From the NCBI GenBank assembly GCA_000435335.1, contig FR891324.1, positions 4,763 through 68,762 on the forward strand: 64,000 nt of DNA, in the 5' to 3' direction. Both the position numbers and the translations under genes were made by a program. Numbering within the stretch: position 1 is the stretch's first letter; every line of letters begins with the position of its first letter. The notes under the pieces were generated by a model. That model was not told the origin of the DNA. It saw only the letters and a list, made by a program, of their open reading frames with translations, and made no database searches. Source of the stretch: Clostridium sp. CAG:964 (lineage in GTDB: Bacteria > Bacillota > Clostridia > Oscillospirales > Acutalibacteraceae). Positions 1 through 9,021 of the stretch are shown here, piece after piece.

Positions 1-10
1 GGTGAGCTTT

Positions 11-187
11 ATGTCAGAGGATAAGAACAACAGCGAAAAGCCCCGTCTGACAGACGAACAGCTAAAGAAAAACTCGGAAAAGCTGGAGCAATACGACCGC
101 ATACTAAAGGTAACTGCAGCAGCACTTGCAATAATGTTTGGCATTATAGTGTGTATAGTGGCAGTTCTTATTGCAAACAACAGCTAA
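11..187 (+). CDS. Small single-pass membrane protein, unknown function
   Basis: A 58-residue protein with a charged N-terminal half (MSEDKNNSEK..., many Lys/Glu) and one hydrophobic segment at about residues 34-55, so probably a single-span membrane protein with a cytoplasmic N-terminus. The ATG at 11 is preferred over the in-frame GTG at 2 because GGTGAG just upstream would serve as ribosome-binding site. It ends just before a strong terminator, so it is the last gene of an operon lying left of the window. I do not recognise the family. Confidence 0.6.
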   Translation: MSEDKNNSEKPRLTDEQLKKNSEKLEQYDRILKVTAAALAIMFGIIVCIVAVLIANNS

Positions 188-208
188 CCGAAATTCAATA
201 CAAAAGAC

Positions 209-258
209 ACGGCGTACAGCCCCACCTACTAGGTAAGAGCTGTACGCCGTTTTTTTAT
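209..258. terminator. Intrinsic terminator between convergent genes
   Basis: Perfect 12-bp stem (ACGGCGTACAGC / GCTGTACGCCGT) followed on the plus strand by a run of T. The minus-strand copy is also followed by a T-rich stretch, so it may serve both the small membrane gene and the large permease gene. Confidence 0.85.
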
Positions 259-294
259 TTTAATTACTTATATAATTCGGTGGACTTTTTACCG

Positions 295-3200
295 CTATTC
301 AATACTTTTTAGTGATTCCACCATACTTATCGCATTAATTTTAAAATACATAACAAAATTTACAATTAACGCAAACAGTACTGTAAATGCCGATGCATAA
401 ACAAAGCTCATCCAGCTTACCGTTCTGCCAAACATTACTGTATCGACCTCTGCAGTAGATATAATAAAGTTGGTTAGGAACACACCCATAACAAGCCCTG
501 CCAAGATGCCCACAGCAGTTAAAACAATATTTTCACGGTACACATATGCACTTGTTTCTCTGTTGTAAAAGCCCAATACCTTTATGGTAGCAATTTCACG
601 CACTCGCTCGGCTATGTTGATGTTGGTTAGATTGTACAGCACCACAAACGCCAAAGCTGCAGCACATATTATCATAACATAAACTATAACATTAAGATTG
701 TTGAGCATATCTTCGACCTTATCTATATTTCCGCTTAAAAAGCTTACGCCTATAACATCGTCACGCTTTAAAAGCTTTGTTCCGAAGTCCTCCTCCTTCT
801 CGGTATTCATACTGTGCTTTTCTATAATAACATTGTAGGACGGGCTTTCTTTATAAATTTCTTTATAATATTCAGGCGTCATATAAATATAGTTGTTTAT
901 ATGATTTTCGCAGATACCGTTAATTTTCACTGTATAGTCCTTGTTTTCATAGGTATAAGTAATGGTGTCGCCTACCGAAAGCTTGAGAATATTTGCTATT
1001 TTTTCGGTTAATATAACGCCGCTGCTGCTTAGCTTCAGCTTTTCGCCGCCGATGCGTGTGTGCAAATCTATAAGCTTATCAATTTGACTGACATTTTCAA
1101 TAGTATATACAGATATTTGATACTGCTTGTCCTCCTTGTCTGTTACCTTGCCGGTGTGGTAGTTAAACCTTTGTACCGCTTCTACATCATTATAATTCTC
1201 TACAAAGCTGTACAGCTCCTGCTGCTGTTCATCTGTAATGTTGTCCTTTGGCACAATAACACCGCTGTACTTTATAACATCACCAAACTGCTGTGTAATA
1301 ATCGCATTTATGGAATCCTTTAGTCCGAATGCCGCTACAATCAGTGCGGTACAGCCCGCCACACCTAATACGGTCATTAAAAATCTTGACTTATACCTAA
1401 AAATGTTTCTCGCCGTTACCTTTGAGGTAAAGCCTATATGATTCCAAATAAAGCTTATACGCTCCAGCAGTATTCTTTTACCCGGTCTTGGTGCTTTTGG
1501 ACGCATTAGCTTTGACGGCTCTGCCCGCATTAAACCATAACCTACAAACAGCACAACGCCGCAGGTGCAGATAATGGAGGCAATAGAGCCTATTATCATA
1601 CTTGACCACGGTACGGCCAGCTCCATATCCGGCAGCTTATATAACAGCTTATAGGTATTGAATATTATTGCCGGCAATGTAAGCACGCCCGACGCACAGC
1701 CAATAGTGCTTCCTATTATTGCAGCTGTAGAGGAATAAATAAAATATTTGCTTAGGATACTTCCGGAGGAATAGCCCAACGCCTTTAATGTGCCTATTTC
1801 GGTACGGCGTTCCTCCAACAGTCGTGACATAGTTGTTAGGCATACTAAAACCGCTACTGCCAAAAAGAACAGCGGGAACACCATAGCTATGGCGTCTACA
1901 CTTTGGGTATCGTCATAATACGAGCCGTAGCCGTCGAGGTCTTGCCTTGTAGTTACATACCACCGTGGAGAAGAAATTTTGTCAAGCTGTGCTTGTGCGT
2001 CGCTAAGCTTTTTCTGCGCCTCCTCCAGTTTTTTCTGTGCAGCTTCTTTATTTTTGTCCAGCTCTTTTTGTGCGGCATTAAGCTTTTTATCGGCAGCGTC
2101 CTTTGTATCTGCCAGCTGCTTTCTGCCCTGCTTCACCTGCTGCTTGCCTGTTACAATGGAGGACTGTGCATCGTCCAGCTTTTGCCTGCCCTCTTTTTTT
2201 GCGGCGTCAAACTGACTTTTGGCTGTGGCAAGCTGCTGCTGTGCAGAATCTATTTGTGTCTGTGCAGAATCTATTTCTGACTGACCGTCTGCCCTTGACT
2301 GCTCAAGCTGTGCCTGTGCTTCATCAAGCTGTGCCTTTGCCTGCCTTAACTGTTCTTCGCCGTCGGCAAGCTGCTGCTGACCGTTTTGCAGCTGTGCTTT
2401 ATAGGACTGCACCAAAGCACTAAGGTCATCAATCTGCTTTTTATATTCTTCCTTAGCCTCGTTGTCCTTGCAATTGTCTAAAAGCTCTGTAAGCCTATCA
2501 AGATTTGTCTGAACATTCTCAAGCAGAGGCATATATGTATTTATTTTTTCCTCTGCCTGAGGCTTAGTAACCTGATAAAACTCCTTATACTGTGCCTCGT
2601 ACTGTGCCTGTGCTGTTTTGAGCTGAGTTTCTGCCTGTGAAATGCTTGTGGAATATGCAATTTTTGCAGTGGCAAGCTGTCCCTTTGCCTCCTGTAAAAG
2701 CAGCTCCTTTGAATTAATTTCATTTTGTGCCGCTAAAATTTCCTCATAATAGGTTGTAATTGAATACGGAAGCTGACTTTCGCCCTCTGTTAGCTTTTCC
2801 TCTGTATCGTCCAGCTTCTTCTGTGCCTGTGCCGTTTGGTCGGCAAGCTCTGTTTTGCCGCTGTCAATTTTATTTTGTGCGTCGTTAAGCTTTTTCTCAA
2901 CGGCCGCCGCTTCACCGGCATATTCCACCTCGCCGTCACGCAGCTTATCCTTTGCCGGCTCTACAACCTCCTGTCTAAAAGCATCCAAACGATCATCAGC
3001 AACATTTTCCAGCCTGCTTGCAATACGGTCAACGCCATTTTTATACTCGTCTGTAAAAGGGGATACCTCACTGCTTGTGTATTCCGTGCTTACAAACACC
3101 TGTGTGTACCTGTCAGACTTAAATTCCTCGGGGTTTAAGTATGCACTGTAGGAAACCTCTCCGGTTCCTATGGCTGTAGTACCATGGTCGTAGGACATAT

Positions 3201-3735
3201 AAAGCGGCGACTCAACTACGCCCACTACTGTGTATTCTCTGCTTTTAAGCATATCGTCTACATTGGTATCTCCGGCGTACTGCTGAATTTTTATGGTGTC
3301 GCCTACACTGTAGGTGAAATTCTTTTCTACCGCAATTTCACCGGATTTTTCAGGGAGCCTGCCGTCCTTAACATTCAGCTTGTTCATACTGCTGTCTATA
3401 GAGTGCAGTCTGTATACCTCGGCACTTCTGTCGGTGTCAACCATAACATCGAGCATATAGCCTGCCGCCACCTTGGTTACACCGTCTACCTTTTCCATGG
3501 CCTTAATGTCGTTTTTATCAAAGCCTACCGTTGAAATCATGCGTATATCCATAAGACTGCTGTCAAGGTAATATTTTTCGGCAGTTTTCAGCATTGTAGG
3601 GCTTGCACCTTTAACTCCCGCAAAAAAGCCTACTCCCAACGCTACTATAGCGAGTATTGACAAAAACCGTCCCTTGCTCTGCCAAATTTCTCTGAATATA
3701 TTTTTCCATAAAGTTGGCGTCATCTGCTTCACCAC
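295..3735 (-). CDS. ABC transporter permease, FtsX/MacB family, with long coiled-coil insertion
   Basis: A 1146-residue permease. One membrane helix lies near residues 24-44, followed by a MacB-like extracellular domain to about 255. A stretch rich in Gln, Ala, Lys and Glu runs from about 260 to 585 and reads as long coiled coil. A first FtsX unit of several helices spans about 600-770, another ectodomain about 830-1020, and a last FtsX unit about 1030-1140. Its ATPase lies 10 nt upstream in the same operon, with an AGGTGG ribosome site in the gap. This is the SalY/MacB type of mechanotransmission or peptide/lipid exporter permease; the substrate cannot be told. The coiled coil is far longer than in ordinary MacB or LolE proteins. 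Confidence 0.85.
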   Translation of the reverse strand: MVKQMTPTLWKNIFREIWQSKGRFLSILAIVALGVGFFAGVKGASPTMLKTAEKYYLDSSLMDIRMISTVGFDKNDIKAMEKVDGVTKVAAGYMLDVMVDTDRSAEVYRLHSIDSSMNKLNVKDGRLPEKSGEIAVEKNFTYSVGDTIKIQQYAGDTNVDDMLKSREYTVVGVVESPLYMSYDHGTTAIGTGEVSYSAYLNPEEFKSDRYTQVFVSTEYTSSEVSPFTDEYKNGVDRIASRLENVADDRLDAFRQEVVEPAKDKLRDGEVEYAGEAAAVEKKLNDAQNKIDSGKTELADQTAQAQKKLDDTEEKLTEGESQLPYSITTYYEEILAAQNEINSKELLLQEAKGQLATAKIAYSTSISQAETQLKTAQAQYEAQYKEFYQVTKPQAEEKINTYMPLLENVQTNLDRLTELLDNCKDNEAKEEYKKQIDDLSALVQSYKAQLQNGQQQLADGEEQLRQAKAQLDEAQAQLEQSRADGQSEIDSAQTQIDSAQQQLATAKSQFDAAKKEGRQKLDDAQSSIVTGKQQVKQGRKQLADTKDAADKKLNAAQKELDKNKEAAQKKLEEAQKKLSDAQAQLDKISSPRWYVTTRQDLDGYGSYYDDTQSVDAIAMVFPLFFLAVAVLVCLTTMSRLLEERRTEIGTLKALGYSSGSILSKYFIYSSTAAIIGSTIGCASGVLTLPAIIFNTYKLLYKLPDMELAVPWSSMIIGSIASIICTCGVVLFVGYGLMRAEPSKLMRPKAPRPGKRILLERISFIWNHIGFTSKVTARNIFRYKSRFLMTVLGVAGCTALIVAAFGLKDSINAIITQQFGDVIKYSGVIVPKDNITDEQQQELYSFVENYNDVEAVQRFNYHTGKVTDKEDKQYQISVYTIENVSQIDKLIDLHTRIGGEKLKLSSSGVILTEKIANILKLSVGDTITYTYENKDYTVKINGICENHINNYIYMTPEYYKEIYKESPSYNVIIEKHSMNTEKEEDFGTKLLKRDDVIGVSFLSGNIDKVEDMLNNLNVIVYVMIICAAALAFVVLYNLTNINIAERVREIATIKVLGFYNRETSAYVYRENIVLTAVGILAGLVMGVFLTNFIISTAEVDTVMFGRTVSWMSFVYASAFTVLFALIVNFVMYFKINAISMVESLKSIE

Positions 3736-3745
3736 CTTCTATATG

Positions 3746-4447
3746 CTACCATTCGATATTTTCTACAGCTACAGGGCTGTTGTTTATAACATTGCTTACG
3801 GTTTTTCCGCTTTTCATTGTAATTACCCTGTGTGCCATAGGAGTAATAGCGGAATTGTGAGTAATTAAAACCACTGTCATACCCTCTTTTTCACAGGTGG
3901 TTTGCAGCAGCTTTAAAATGGACTTTCCCGTTTTGTAGTCCAGTGCACCTGTCGGCTCGTCGCACAAAAGCAGTGCCGGTCTTTTCGCCAAGGCTCTGGC
4001 AATAGAAACTCTTTGCTGTTCGCCGCCGGAAAGCTGTGCCGGAAAATTGTCCATACGGTCGGCCAGTCCCACACTGCGAAGTGCCTCCTCGGGCGACATT
4101 GCGTCCTTGCACAATTGCGTTGCAAGCTCTATGTTTTCTTTAGCCGTTAAATTAGGAATAAGGTTATAGAACTGAAATACAAAGCCTATGTCCTTCCTGC
4201 GGTAGCCTACCAGCTGTTTTTTGCTGTAGCGGCTTATATCCTTATTGTTTACAATAATTGTTCCGCCGGAGCAGTTATCCATACCGCCCAGCATATTCAG
4301 CACCGTGGTTTTACCTGCTCCCGACGAGCCTACTACTACTACAAATTCTCCTTTTTCAATACAAAAATTAACGCCGTCTACAGCATTAATGCTTAGCTCT
4401 CCCATTTTATATGTTTTATATACATTCTTAAATTCAACAAAAGCCAT
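3746..4447 (-). CDS. ABC transporter ATPase, MacB/LolD type
   Basis: A 233-residue nucleotide-binding subunit. Walker [10 protein letters not shown] lies near residue 40, signature [14 protein letters not shown] near 140, Walker [13 protein letters not shown] near 160, and switch histidine in LITHN near 195. The GALD ending of Walker B and the length are typical of the LolD/MacB/FtsE class that drives FtsX-fold permeases. It is the first gene of a two-gene operon with the giant permease just downstream. Start supported by GAGGTGG about 6 nt upstream. Confidence 0.92.
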   Translation of the reverse strand: MAFVEFKNVYKTYKMGELSINAVDGVNFCIEKGEFVVVVGSSGAGKTTVLNMLGGMDNCSGGTIIVNNKDISRYSKKQLVGYRRKDIGFVFQFYNLIPNLTAKENIELATQLCKDAMSPEEALRSVGLADRMDNFPAQLSGGEQQRVSIARALAKRPALLLCDEPTGALDYKTGKSILKLLQTTCEKEGMTVVLITHNSAITPMAHRVITMKSGKTVSNVINNSPVAVENIEW

Positions 4448-4500
4448 ATATCCACCTCTTTATATAAAACTCTGTTTATACCCTGCTTATTATATCCTGC

Positions 4501-5484
4501 TTAATAAATTCCCTGCACTGTTACCTCTCCGGAATTGACTGCCACAATACTGCCGCCGTCCAACCTAACATTCAGGTCGCCGTGGCTGCCTATTGACACA
4601 GCCTCACCCTCAAGGGTGCTGCTGCCTCTAACCACCCTTACACGCCTGCCTATAGTTGCACACAAGCCGGTGTACTGCGGCAAAATTCCCTTTTCAAGGT
4701 CTGTCAGGTACAGGTCAATATAATGCTCCACATACTTCAGCACAGTTTTAAACAGCTCTGCCCTATTTATATCACTGCCTGCTTCTATAGACAGCGAGGT
4801 TGCTTTACTGCGTATTTCGGCGTCAAACTCCTTTGTATTTACATTAATGCCAATGCCCACAACAGCGTAGTCTATTCTGTTATCCTCTGCCGTCATTTCT
4901 GTAAGAATTCCACACACCTTTTTATTGCCTATAATAACATCGTTTGGCCACTTTATAAGGGCATTAAGCCCTGTATACTGCCTTATTGCCATACACACGC
5001 CCAGCCCTGCCGCAAGGGTTATGCCTGATACCTTGCTGGGCGGAAGCTGTGGACGAAGCAAAAAGCTGAACCAAATGCCTGTGCCGGGCGGTGAGCTCCA
5101 CACTCTGCCTAACCTGCCCTTGCCCGTAAGCTGCTGTTCGGCCACTACTACAGTACCATGAGGGGCGTCCTGTGCCGCCAGCCTTTTAACCTCTTGGTTA
5201 GTGGAGTCTACACTCTGCAAAAAAACAAGTCGTTTGCCTAAAGTCTTTGTTTGCAGCCCTTCCTCAAGCTCCATTGCGTTAAGCACGCCTGTACTGTTAA
5301 TAAGCTTGTAGCCCTTGTTTGTTACAGAATCTATTTCATAGCCCTCACCTCTAAGAGCCTTAATATATTTCCAAATTGCAGACCGTGTAATACCCATTCG
5401 TTTTGAAAGCTCCTCGCCGCTTATGTAGTCATTACTGCCTTTTAACAGCAGCAAAACCTTATCCTTTGCATAATTCTCCTTCAT
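4501..5484 (-). CDS. birA: Bifunctional biotin-protein ligase / biotin operon repressor
   Basis: A 327-residue BirA. An N-terminal winged helix-turn-helix (about residues 1-65, with KRMGITRSAIWKYIKALR) precedes the ligase domain, which has the adenylate/biotin loop GKGRLGRVWSSP, then KWPNDV with KKVCGIL, and a C-terminal SH3-like domain from about 280. It joins biotin to carboxylase carrier domains through biotinyl-AMP and probably represses biotin genes. The ATG at 5484 has a very strong AGGAGGAG site. The longer frame opening at 5553 would overlap the coaX stop by one base but adds a basic tail foreign to BirA. It lies directly after coaX. Confidence 0.93.
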   Translation of the reverse strand: MKENYAKDKVLLLLKGSNDYISGEELSKRMGITRSAIWKYIKALRGEGYEIDSVTNKGYKLINSTGVLNAMELEEGLQTKTLGKRLVFLQSVDSTNQEVKRLAAQDAPHGTVVVAEQQLTGKGRLGRVWSSPPGTGIWFSFLLRPQLPPSKVSGITLAAGLGVCMAIRQYTGLNALIKWPNDVIIGNKKVCGILTEMTAEDNRIDYAVVGIGINVNTKEFDAEIRSKATSLSIEAGSDINRAELFKTVLKYVEHYIDLYLTDLEKGILPQYTGLCATIGRRVRVVRGSSTLEGEAVSIGSHGDLNVRLDGGSIVAVNSGEVTVQGIY

Positions 5485-5552
5485 AATTCTCCTCCTGCCT
5501 ATAAAAATGGCAGCAAAAAGCCTTAACCGCCTGCCGCCACAATTATTATTCA

Positions 5553-6323
5553 TTATTTATTTTTATCGTATATTATTCTTAAGCCCTTTAGCAAAAGGTC
5601 ATTATCTATAATAATGTTCTTGTGCTTACAGTACAGCATAATACTCGGTGCTATACCGCCTGTTGCAATAACTGTAGTCCTTTCGCCAAGCTCCTGCTCT
5701 ATACTGTCTATAATACCGTCTACCATAGCGGCACTGCCGTAAACCGCACCGCTTTTCATACAGTCTACAGTGTTGGTGCCTATTATTTTTTTAGGGGGCT
5801 CAAGGCTTATTTTAGGCAGCTGCGAGGTTCTGGCTGTAAGGCTTTCCTGACATACCATGATGCCCGGTATAATCATACCGCCTATATATGTCTTGCTTTT
5901 ATCTATTACCGACACGGTTGTAGCCGTACCCATATCAAACACAATGGCAGGTAGCTTGTACTGCTGTATGGTAGCCACTGCGTCTACTACCAGGTCGCTT
6001 CCGACTTGCTTGGGGTTATCCAGTGCTATATTAAGCCCTGTTTTCACACCGGGGCCTACCACCATTGTGTCAAGCCCGGCCGTAATTTTAACAGCCTCCT
6101 GCATTACAGAGGTAAGAGGCGGCACAACAGAGGAAATTATACTGCCGTTAAGCCTGCCCTTGTCTATATTGTTCAAGCTGAGCATACTGTTTATCTCTAC
6201 AGCGTACTGCCAGCTTGTGCGGCTAATATCGGTTTTTATTCTGAACAAAGCCTCCACATTGCGGTTATGGTCAACACAGCCTAATACAATATTTGTATTG
6301 CCTATATCAAGTGCTAAAATCAT
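5553..6323 (-). CDS. coaX: Type III pantothenate kinase
   Basis: A 256-residue CoaX of the ASKHA fold: N-terminal phosphate-1 motif DIGNTNIVLG, GPGVKTG in the middle, the phosphate-2 motif DMGTATTVSVID near residue 130, and IATGGIAP near 220. It phosphorylates pantothenate, the first step to coenzyme A. The usual family length is about 255. It is divergent from coaBC, which does the next two CoA steps, so the two probably share a control region; birA follows and may be co-transcribed. Confidence 0.93.
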   Translation of the reverse strand: MILALDIGNTNIVLGCVDHNRNVEALFRIKTDISRTSWQYAVEINSMLSLNNIDKGRLNGSIISSVVPPLTSVMQEAVKITAGLDTMVVGPGVKTGLNIALDNPKQVGSDLVVDAVATIQQYKLPAIVFDMGTATTVSVIDKSKTYIGGMIIPGIMVCQESLTARTSQLPKISLEPPKKIIGTNTVDCMKSGAVYGSAAMVDGIIDSIEQELGERTTVIATGGIAPSIMLYCKHKNIIIDNDLLLKGLRIIYDKNK

Positions 6324-6420
6324 TTTATCAATCCATTCGTTGTCATAAGAAAACTTATTTTATAATTATTTATTATACACTTTTGAGCTGCGTTTTGGCA
6401 AGTATTTTGTATACATTTAC

Positions 6421-6449
6421 TTTACTTTACAAAAAATATACCTTATAAT
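6421..6449 (+). promoter_or_regulatory. Promoter of coaBC
   Basis: -35 TTTACT (6421-6426), 17-bp spacer, -10 TATAAT (6444-6449), placed about 34 nt before the coaBC start codon in the divergent coaX/coaBC gap. Confidence 0.6.
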
Positions 6450-6482
6450 GAAAAGCATACAAAAACACAAAGGAGAGTGCTT

Positions 6483-7676
6483 ATGCTAAAGGACAAAAAC
6501 ATACTTTTATGTGTAGCAGGAGGAATTGCGGCATATAAAATACCCAACCTTGCAAGTATGCTTGTAAAGCAGGGCTGTAATGTCAATGTGCTTATGACCA
6601 AAAATGCCGAAAGCTTTATAACAGCTAAAACCTTTGAAGCCCTTACAGGCAACACCTGTATGGTAGACACCTTTCAAACTACCTATCCTCCAAGAATACA
6701 TCATATTAACCTTGCCACAACAGCCGACTATGTAATGGTTGCACCTGCCACTGCAAATATTATAGGCAAAATTGCACACGGCATTGCCGACGATATGATA
6801 ACCTCTACTTTACTTGCCTGCAAATGTCCTGTAGCACTGGCACCGGCAATGAATGTTAATATGTTTGAAAATCCTATTGTTCAGGACAACATAGCAACAC
6901 TGAAAAAGTACGGCTACAACATAATTGAGCCTGCCACAGGCTATATGGCGTGCAAAGCTGTGGGAAAGGGGAAACTGCCCGAGCCTGTACAGCTGTATAA
7001 ATATATAGAAAAGGAGCTTGCCTTTACCCACGATTTACAGGGTAAAAAGGTGCTTGTAACAGCCGGAGCAACAAGAGAGCCTATAGACCCTGTACGCTAC
7101 ATTTCTAACAATTCCACAGGAAAAATGGGCTATGCACTGGCAAAGGCGGCTATGCTTAGAGGGGCTGATGTAACCCTTGTAACAGGTCAGACCGCACTGG
7201 AGGATATTCCTTTTGTACACACAGTAAGGGTAACAACCGCACAAGATATGTACAACGCCGTAACCGAAAGCTTTGCAACAGCTGACATAACCATAAAGGC
7301 GGCGGCTGTAGCAGACTACACGCCGGCAGAGGTTGCACAAAATAAAATAAAAAAAGCAGATGGCGACGCCAACATAAAACTAAAGCGAACAAAGGATATT
7401 CTAAAAGAGCTTGGCAACAGAAAAACCGATAAGCAATTTGTATGCGGCTTTAGTATGGAAACGGAAAATATGCTTGAAAATTCAAAGGAAAAGCTGACAA
7501 AGAAAAATATTGATATGATTGTCGCCAACAACCTAAAAACAGAGGGCGCCGGCTTTGGAACCGACACCAATGTTATTACCCTTATAACAAAAGAAAGTAC
7601 AGAACAGCTTCCGATAATGTCAAAGGAAGAATGTGCACACAAAATAATTGACAAAATTTTAGAGCTGAAAGGCTGA
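6483..7676 (+). CDS. coaBC: Bifunctional phosphopantothenoylcysteine decarboxylase / phosphopantothenate-cysteine ligase
   Basis: A 397-residue CoaBC. The N-terminal flavoprotein decarboxylase (residues 1 to about 180) shows the catalytic His in HHINLA and the PAMNVNMF substrate loop; the C-terminal ligase shows VTAGATREPIDPVRYISN near 190 and the KAAAVADYTP loop near 275. It converts 4'-phosphopantothenate plus cysteine to phosphopantetheine. The ATG at 6483 has AAGGAG seven nt upstream; the GTG at 6477 is less likely. Divergent from coaX and followed by a terminator, so transcribed alone. Confidence 0.95.
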   Translation: MLKDKNILLCVAGGIAAYKIPNLASMLVKQGCNVNVLMTKNAESFITAKTFEALTGNTCMVDTFQTTYPPRIHHINLATTADYVMVAPATANIIGKIAHGIADDMITSTLLACKCPVALAPAMNVNMFENPIVQDNIATLKKYGYNIIEPATGYMACKAVGKGKLPEPVQLYKYIEKELAFTHDLQGKKVLVTAGATREPIDPVRYISNNSTGKMGYALAKAAMLRGADVTLVTGQTALEDIPFVHTVRVTTAQDMYNAVTESFATADITIKAAAVADYTPAEVAQNKIKKADGDANIKLKRTKDILKELGNRKTDKQFVCGFSMETENMLENSKEKLTKKNIDMIVANNLKTEGAGFGTDTNVITLITKESTEQLPIMSKEECAHKIIDKILELKG

Positions 7677-7740
7677 CATACAGCTGTAGCGGATTTTGTT
7701 AAACACACAGTTGAATATACACCTTTATTTTTTACAAGCT

Positions 7741-7784
7741 AAGGGACGGTTCAAATTAAAAATGAATGGTCCCTTTTAATTTTG
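7741..7784. terminator. Terminator between coaBC and the Nudix gene
   Basis: AAGGGAC / GTCCCTT stem with a T-rich tail on the plus strand; lies between convergent genes. Confidence 0.6.
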
Positions 7785-7838
7785 GTTATGTTAAATTATT
7801 ATTTTATCCTGCTTATACAAAAAGGCAGAAATTTTAGT

Positions 7839-8267
7839 TTACAGAAAACCTCTCCTTTTTGCCTCCTCCAACAGCTTTGGCTGTATATGAGGGTATGTCC
7901 AATTATCCGGCAGCCTCTCTGTAATAACAACCTTTTCAATTTCACTGTGGAGCTCCTTTTCAAGGGCTTTTACCTGAGCATAGTATAACATTCCAAAGGT
8001 TTCTTTTCCGTCAAAATTATCTGACGCAGTTACAGAATATACGCAGATCGGCTGTATGTCGAATTTCAAAGCACCTGTTTCTTCACTTAGCTCTCTTGCG
8101 GCTGTGTCACTGATAATCTCATTAGGCTCTCTGTGGCCGCCCGGCACCTCTAAGGTATTGCGCTGTTTGTGCTTGCAGAAAATAAATTTGCCGTTATACT
8201 TTGCAATAATAACCGCAAATTTTAGCAAATCGTCGGCTACATTGTCATAAAACTTTACTACAGTCAT
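7839..8267 (-). CDS. Nudix hydrolase
   Basis: A 142-residue Nudix protein with an exact Nudix box (G-x5-E-x7-RE-x-x-EE-x-G): GHREPNE followed by RELSEETGA, near residues 45-67, which binds Mg2+ and hydrolyses a nucleoside diphosphate linked to another group. The substrate cannot be told from sequence; small stand-alone Nudix enzymes of this size are often MutT/ADP-ribose-type housekeeping hydrolases. A separate gene, 67 nt upstream of the stop of the hemolysin III-like gene's reading direction and probably able to be read from it. Confidence 0.88.
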   Translation of the reverse strand: MTVVKFYDNVADDLLKFAVIIAKYNGKFIFCKHKQRNTLEVPGGHREPNEIISDTAARELSEETGALKFDIQPICVYSVTASDNFDGKETFGMLYYAQVKALEKELHSEIEKVVITERLPDNWTYPHIQPKLLEEAKRRGFL

Positions 8268-8334
8268 ATTATTTAATTCCCCTATTAAAATTTATATTAT
8301 GCTTTTCTATGTTGCTCAAGAAAATCTACGCTAA

Positions 8335-9009
8335 TTATTTAACCAAAAAAGATGTTAATATTGCAAAGTAATGGAACACACTGCCCCCTATAGTAAACAA
8401 ATGCCATATTGAGTGGAAATACTTAATTTTCTTTATTGCATAAAATATAACGCCAACCGAATACAGCACTCCGCCTATTAACAAAAATACTAATGAAATA
8501 GTAGGCAATGAATTTATAAGCGGTACTATAGCCGCTATAATAGCCCAGCCCATTATTATATAACAAACAACAGATATTTTTCTGAAACGCTCAAGGTCTA
8601 TGGCGTTCAGCACTATTCCCAGTGCCGCCGCACCCCATATAAAGCCAAACAGCACCCAGCCAAGCGTACCACGCAGTGTAACAAGGGTTATAGGGGTGTA
8701 TGTACCTGCAATAAGCAGGAATATGGTAACATGGTCCATTACACGCATTACCCGCTTTGCCTTTTCGTTGGTAATGGCATGGTACAGAGTAGACATGGTG
8801 TACAAAATAATAAGTGCGCCGCCGTAAACAGCACTGCTTACCACACCCCAAGGGTCTGAATACAGAGCCGTCATTACTATAAGCACTACCGTGCCGGCTA
8901 TGGCAAGCAGTGCCCCTACACCGTGGGAAACCGAATTAAATATTTCTTCACCCAGTGTATAGCGTTTGTTTAGCGGAATTTTTGTTTCTTTCTCTTTTCT
9001 TTCAGTCAT
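8335..9009 (-). CDS. Hemolysin III / PAQR-family membrane protein
   Basis: A 224-residue protein with about seven membrane helices and the family's conserved points: EEIFNSVSHGVGA at the N-terminus, YHAITNEKAKRVMRVMDH in the middle, and HSIWHLFTIGGSVFHY near the end. These His and Asp/Ser residues form the metal site of the PAQR fold (adiponectin receptors, bacterial YqfA/HlyIII). Probable ceramidase-like or lipid-homeostasis role; the hemolysin label is historical. The GH31 gene ends 12 nt upstream, so the two are probably co-transcribed. Confidence 0.9.
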   Translation of the reverse strand: MTERKEKETKIPLNKRYTLGEEIFNSVSHGVGALLAIAGTVVLIVMTALYSDPWGVVSSAVYGGALIILYTMSTLYHAITNEKAKRVMRVMDHVTIFLLIAGTYTPITLVTLRGTLGWVLFGFIWGAAALGIVLNAIDLERFRKISVVCYIIMGWAIIAAIVPLINSLPTISLVFLLIGGVLYSVGVIFYAIKKIKYFHSIWHLFTIGGSVFHYFAILTSFLVK

Positions 9010-9021
9010 AAAATCACCCTC

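Noticed and set aside
5485..5553. 23-residue N-terminal extension of BirA
   Set aside because: A far stronger AGGAGGAG site lies at the internal Met, and the extra residues are basic and unlike the family.
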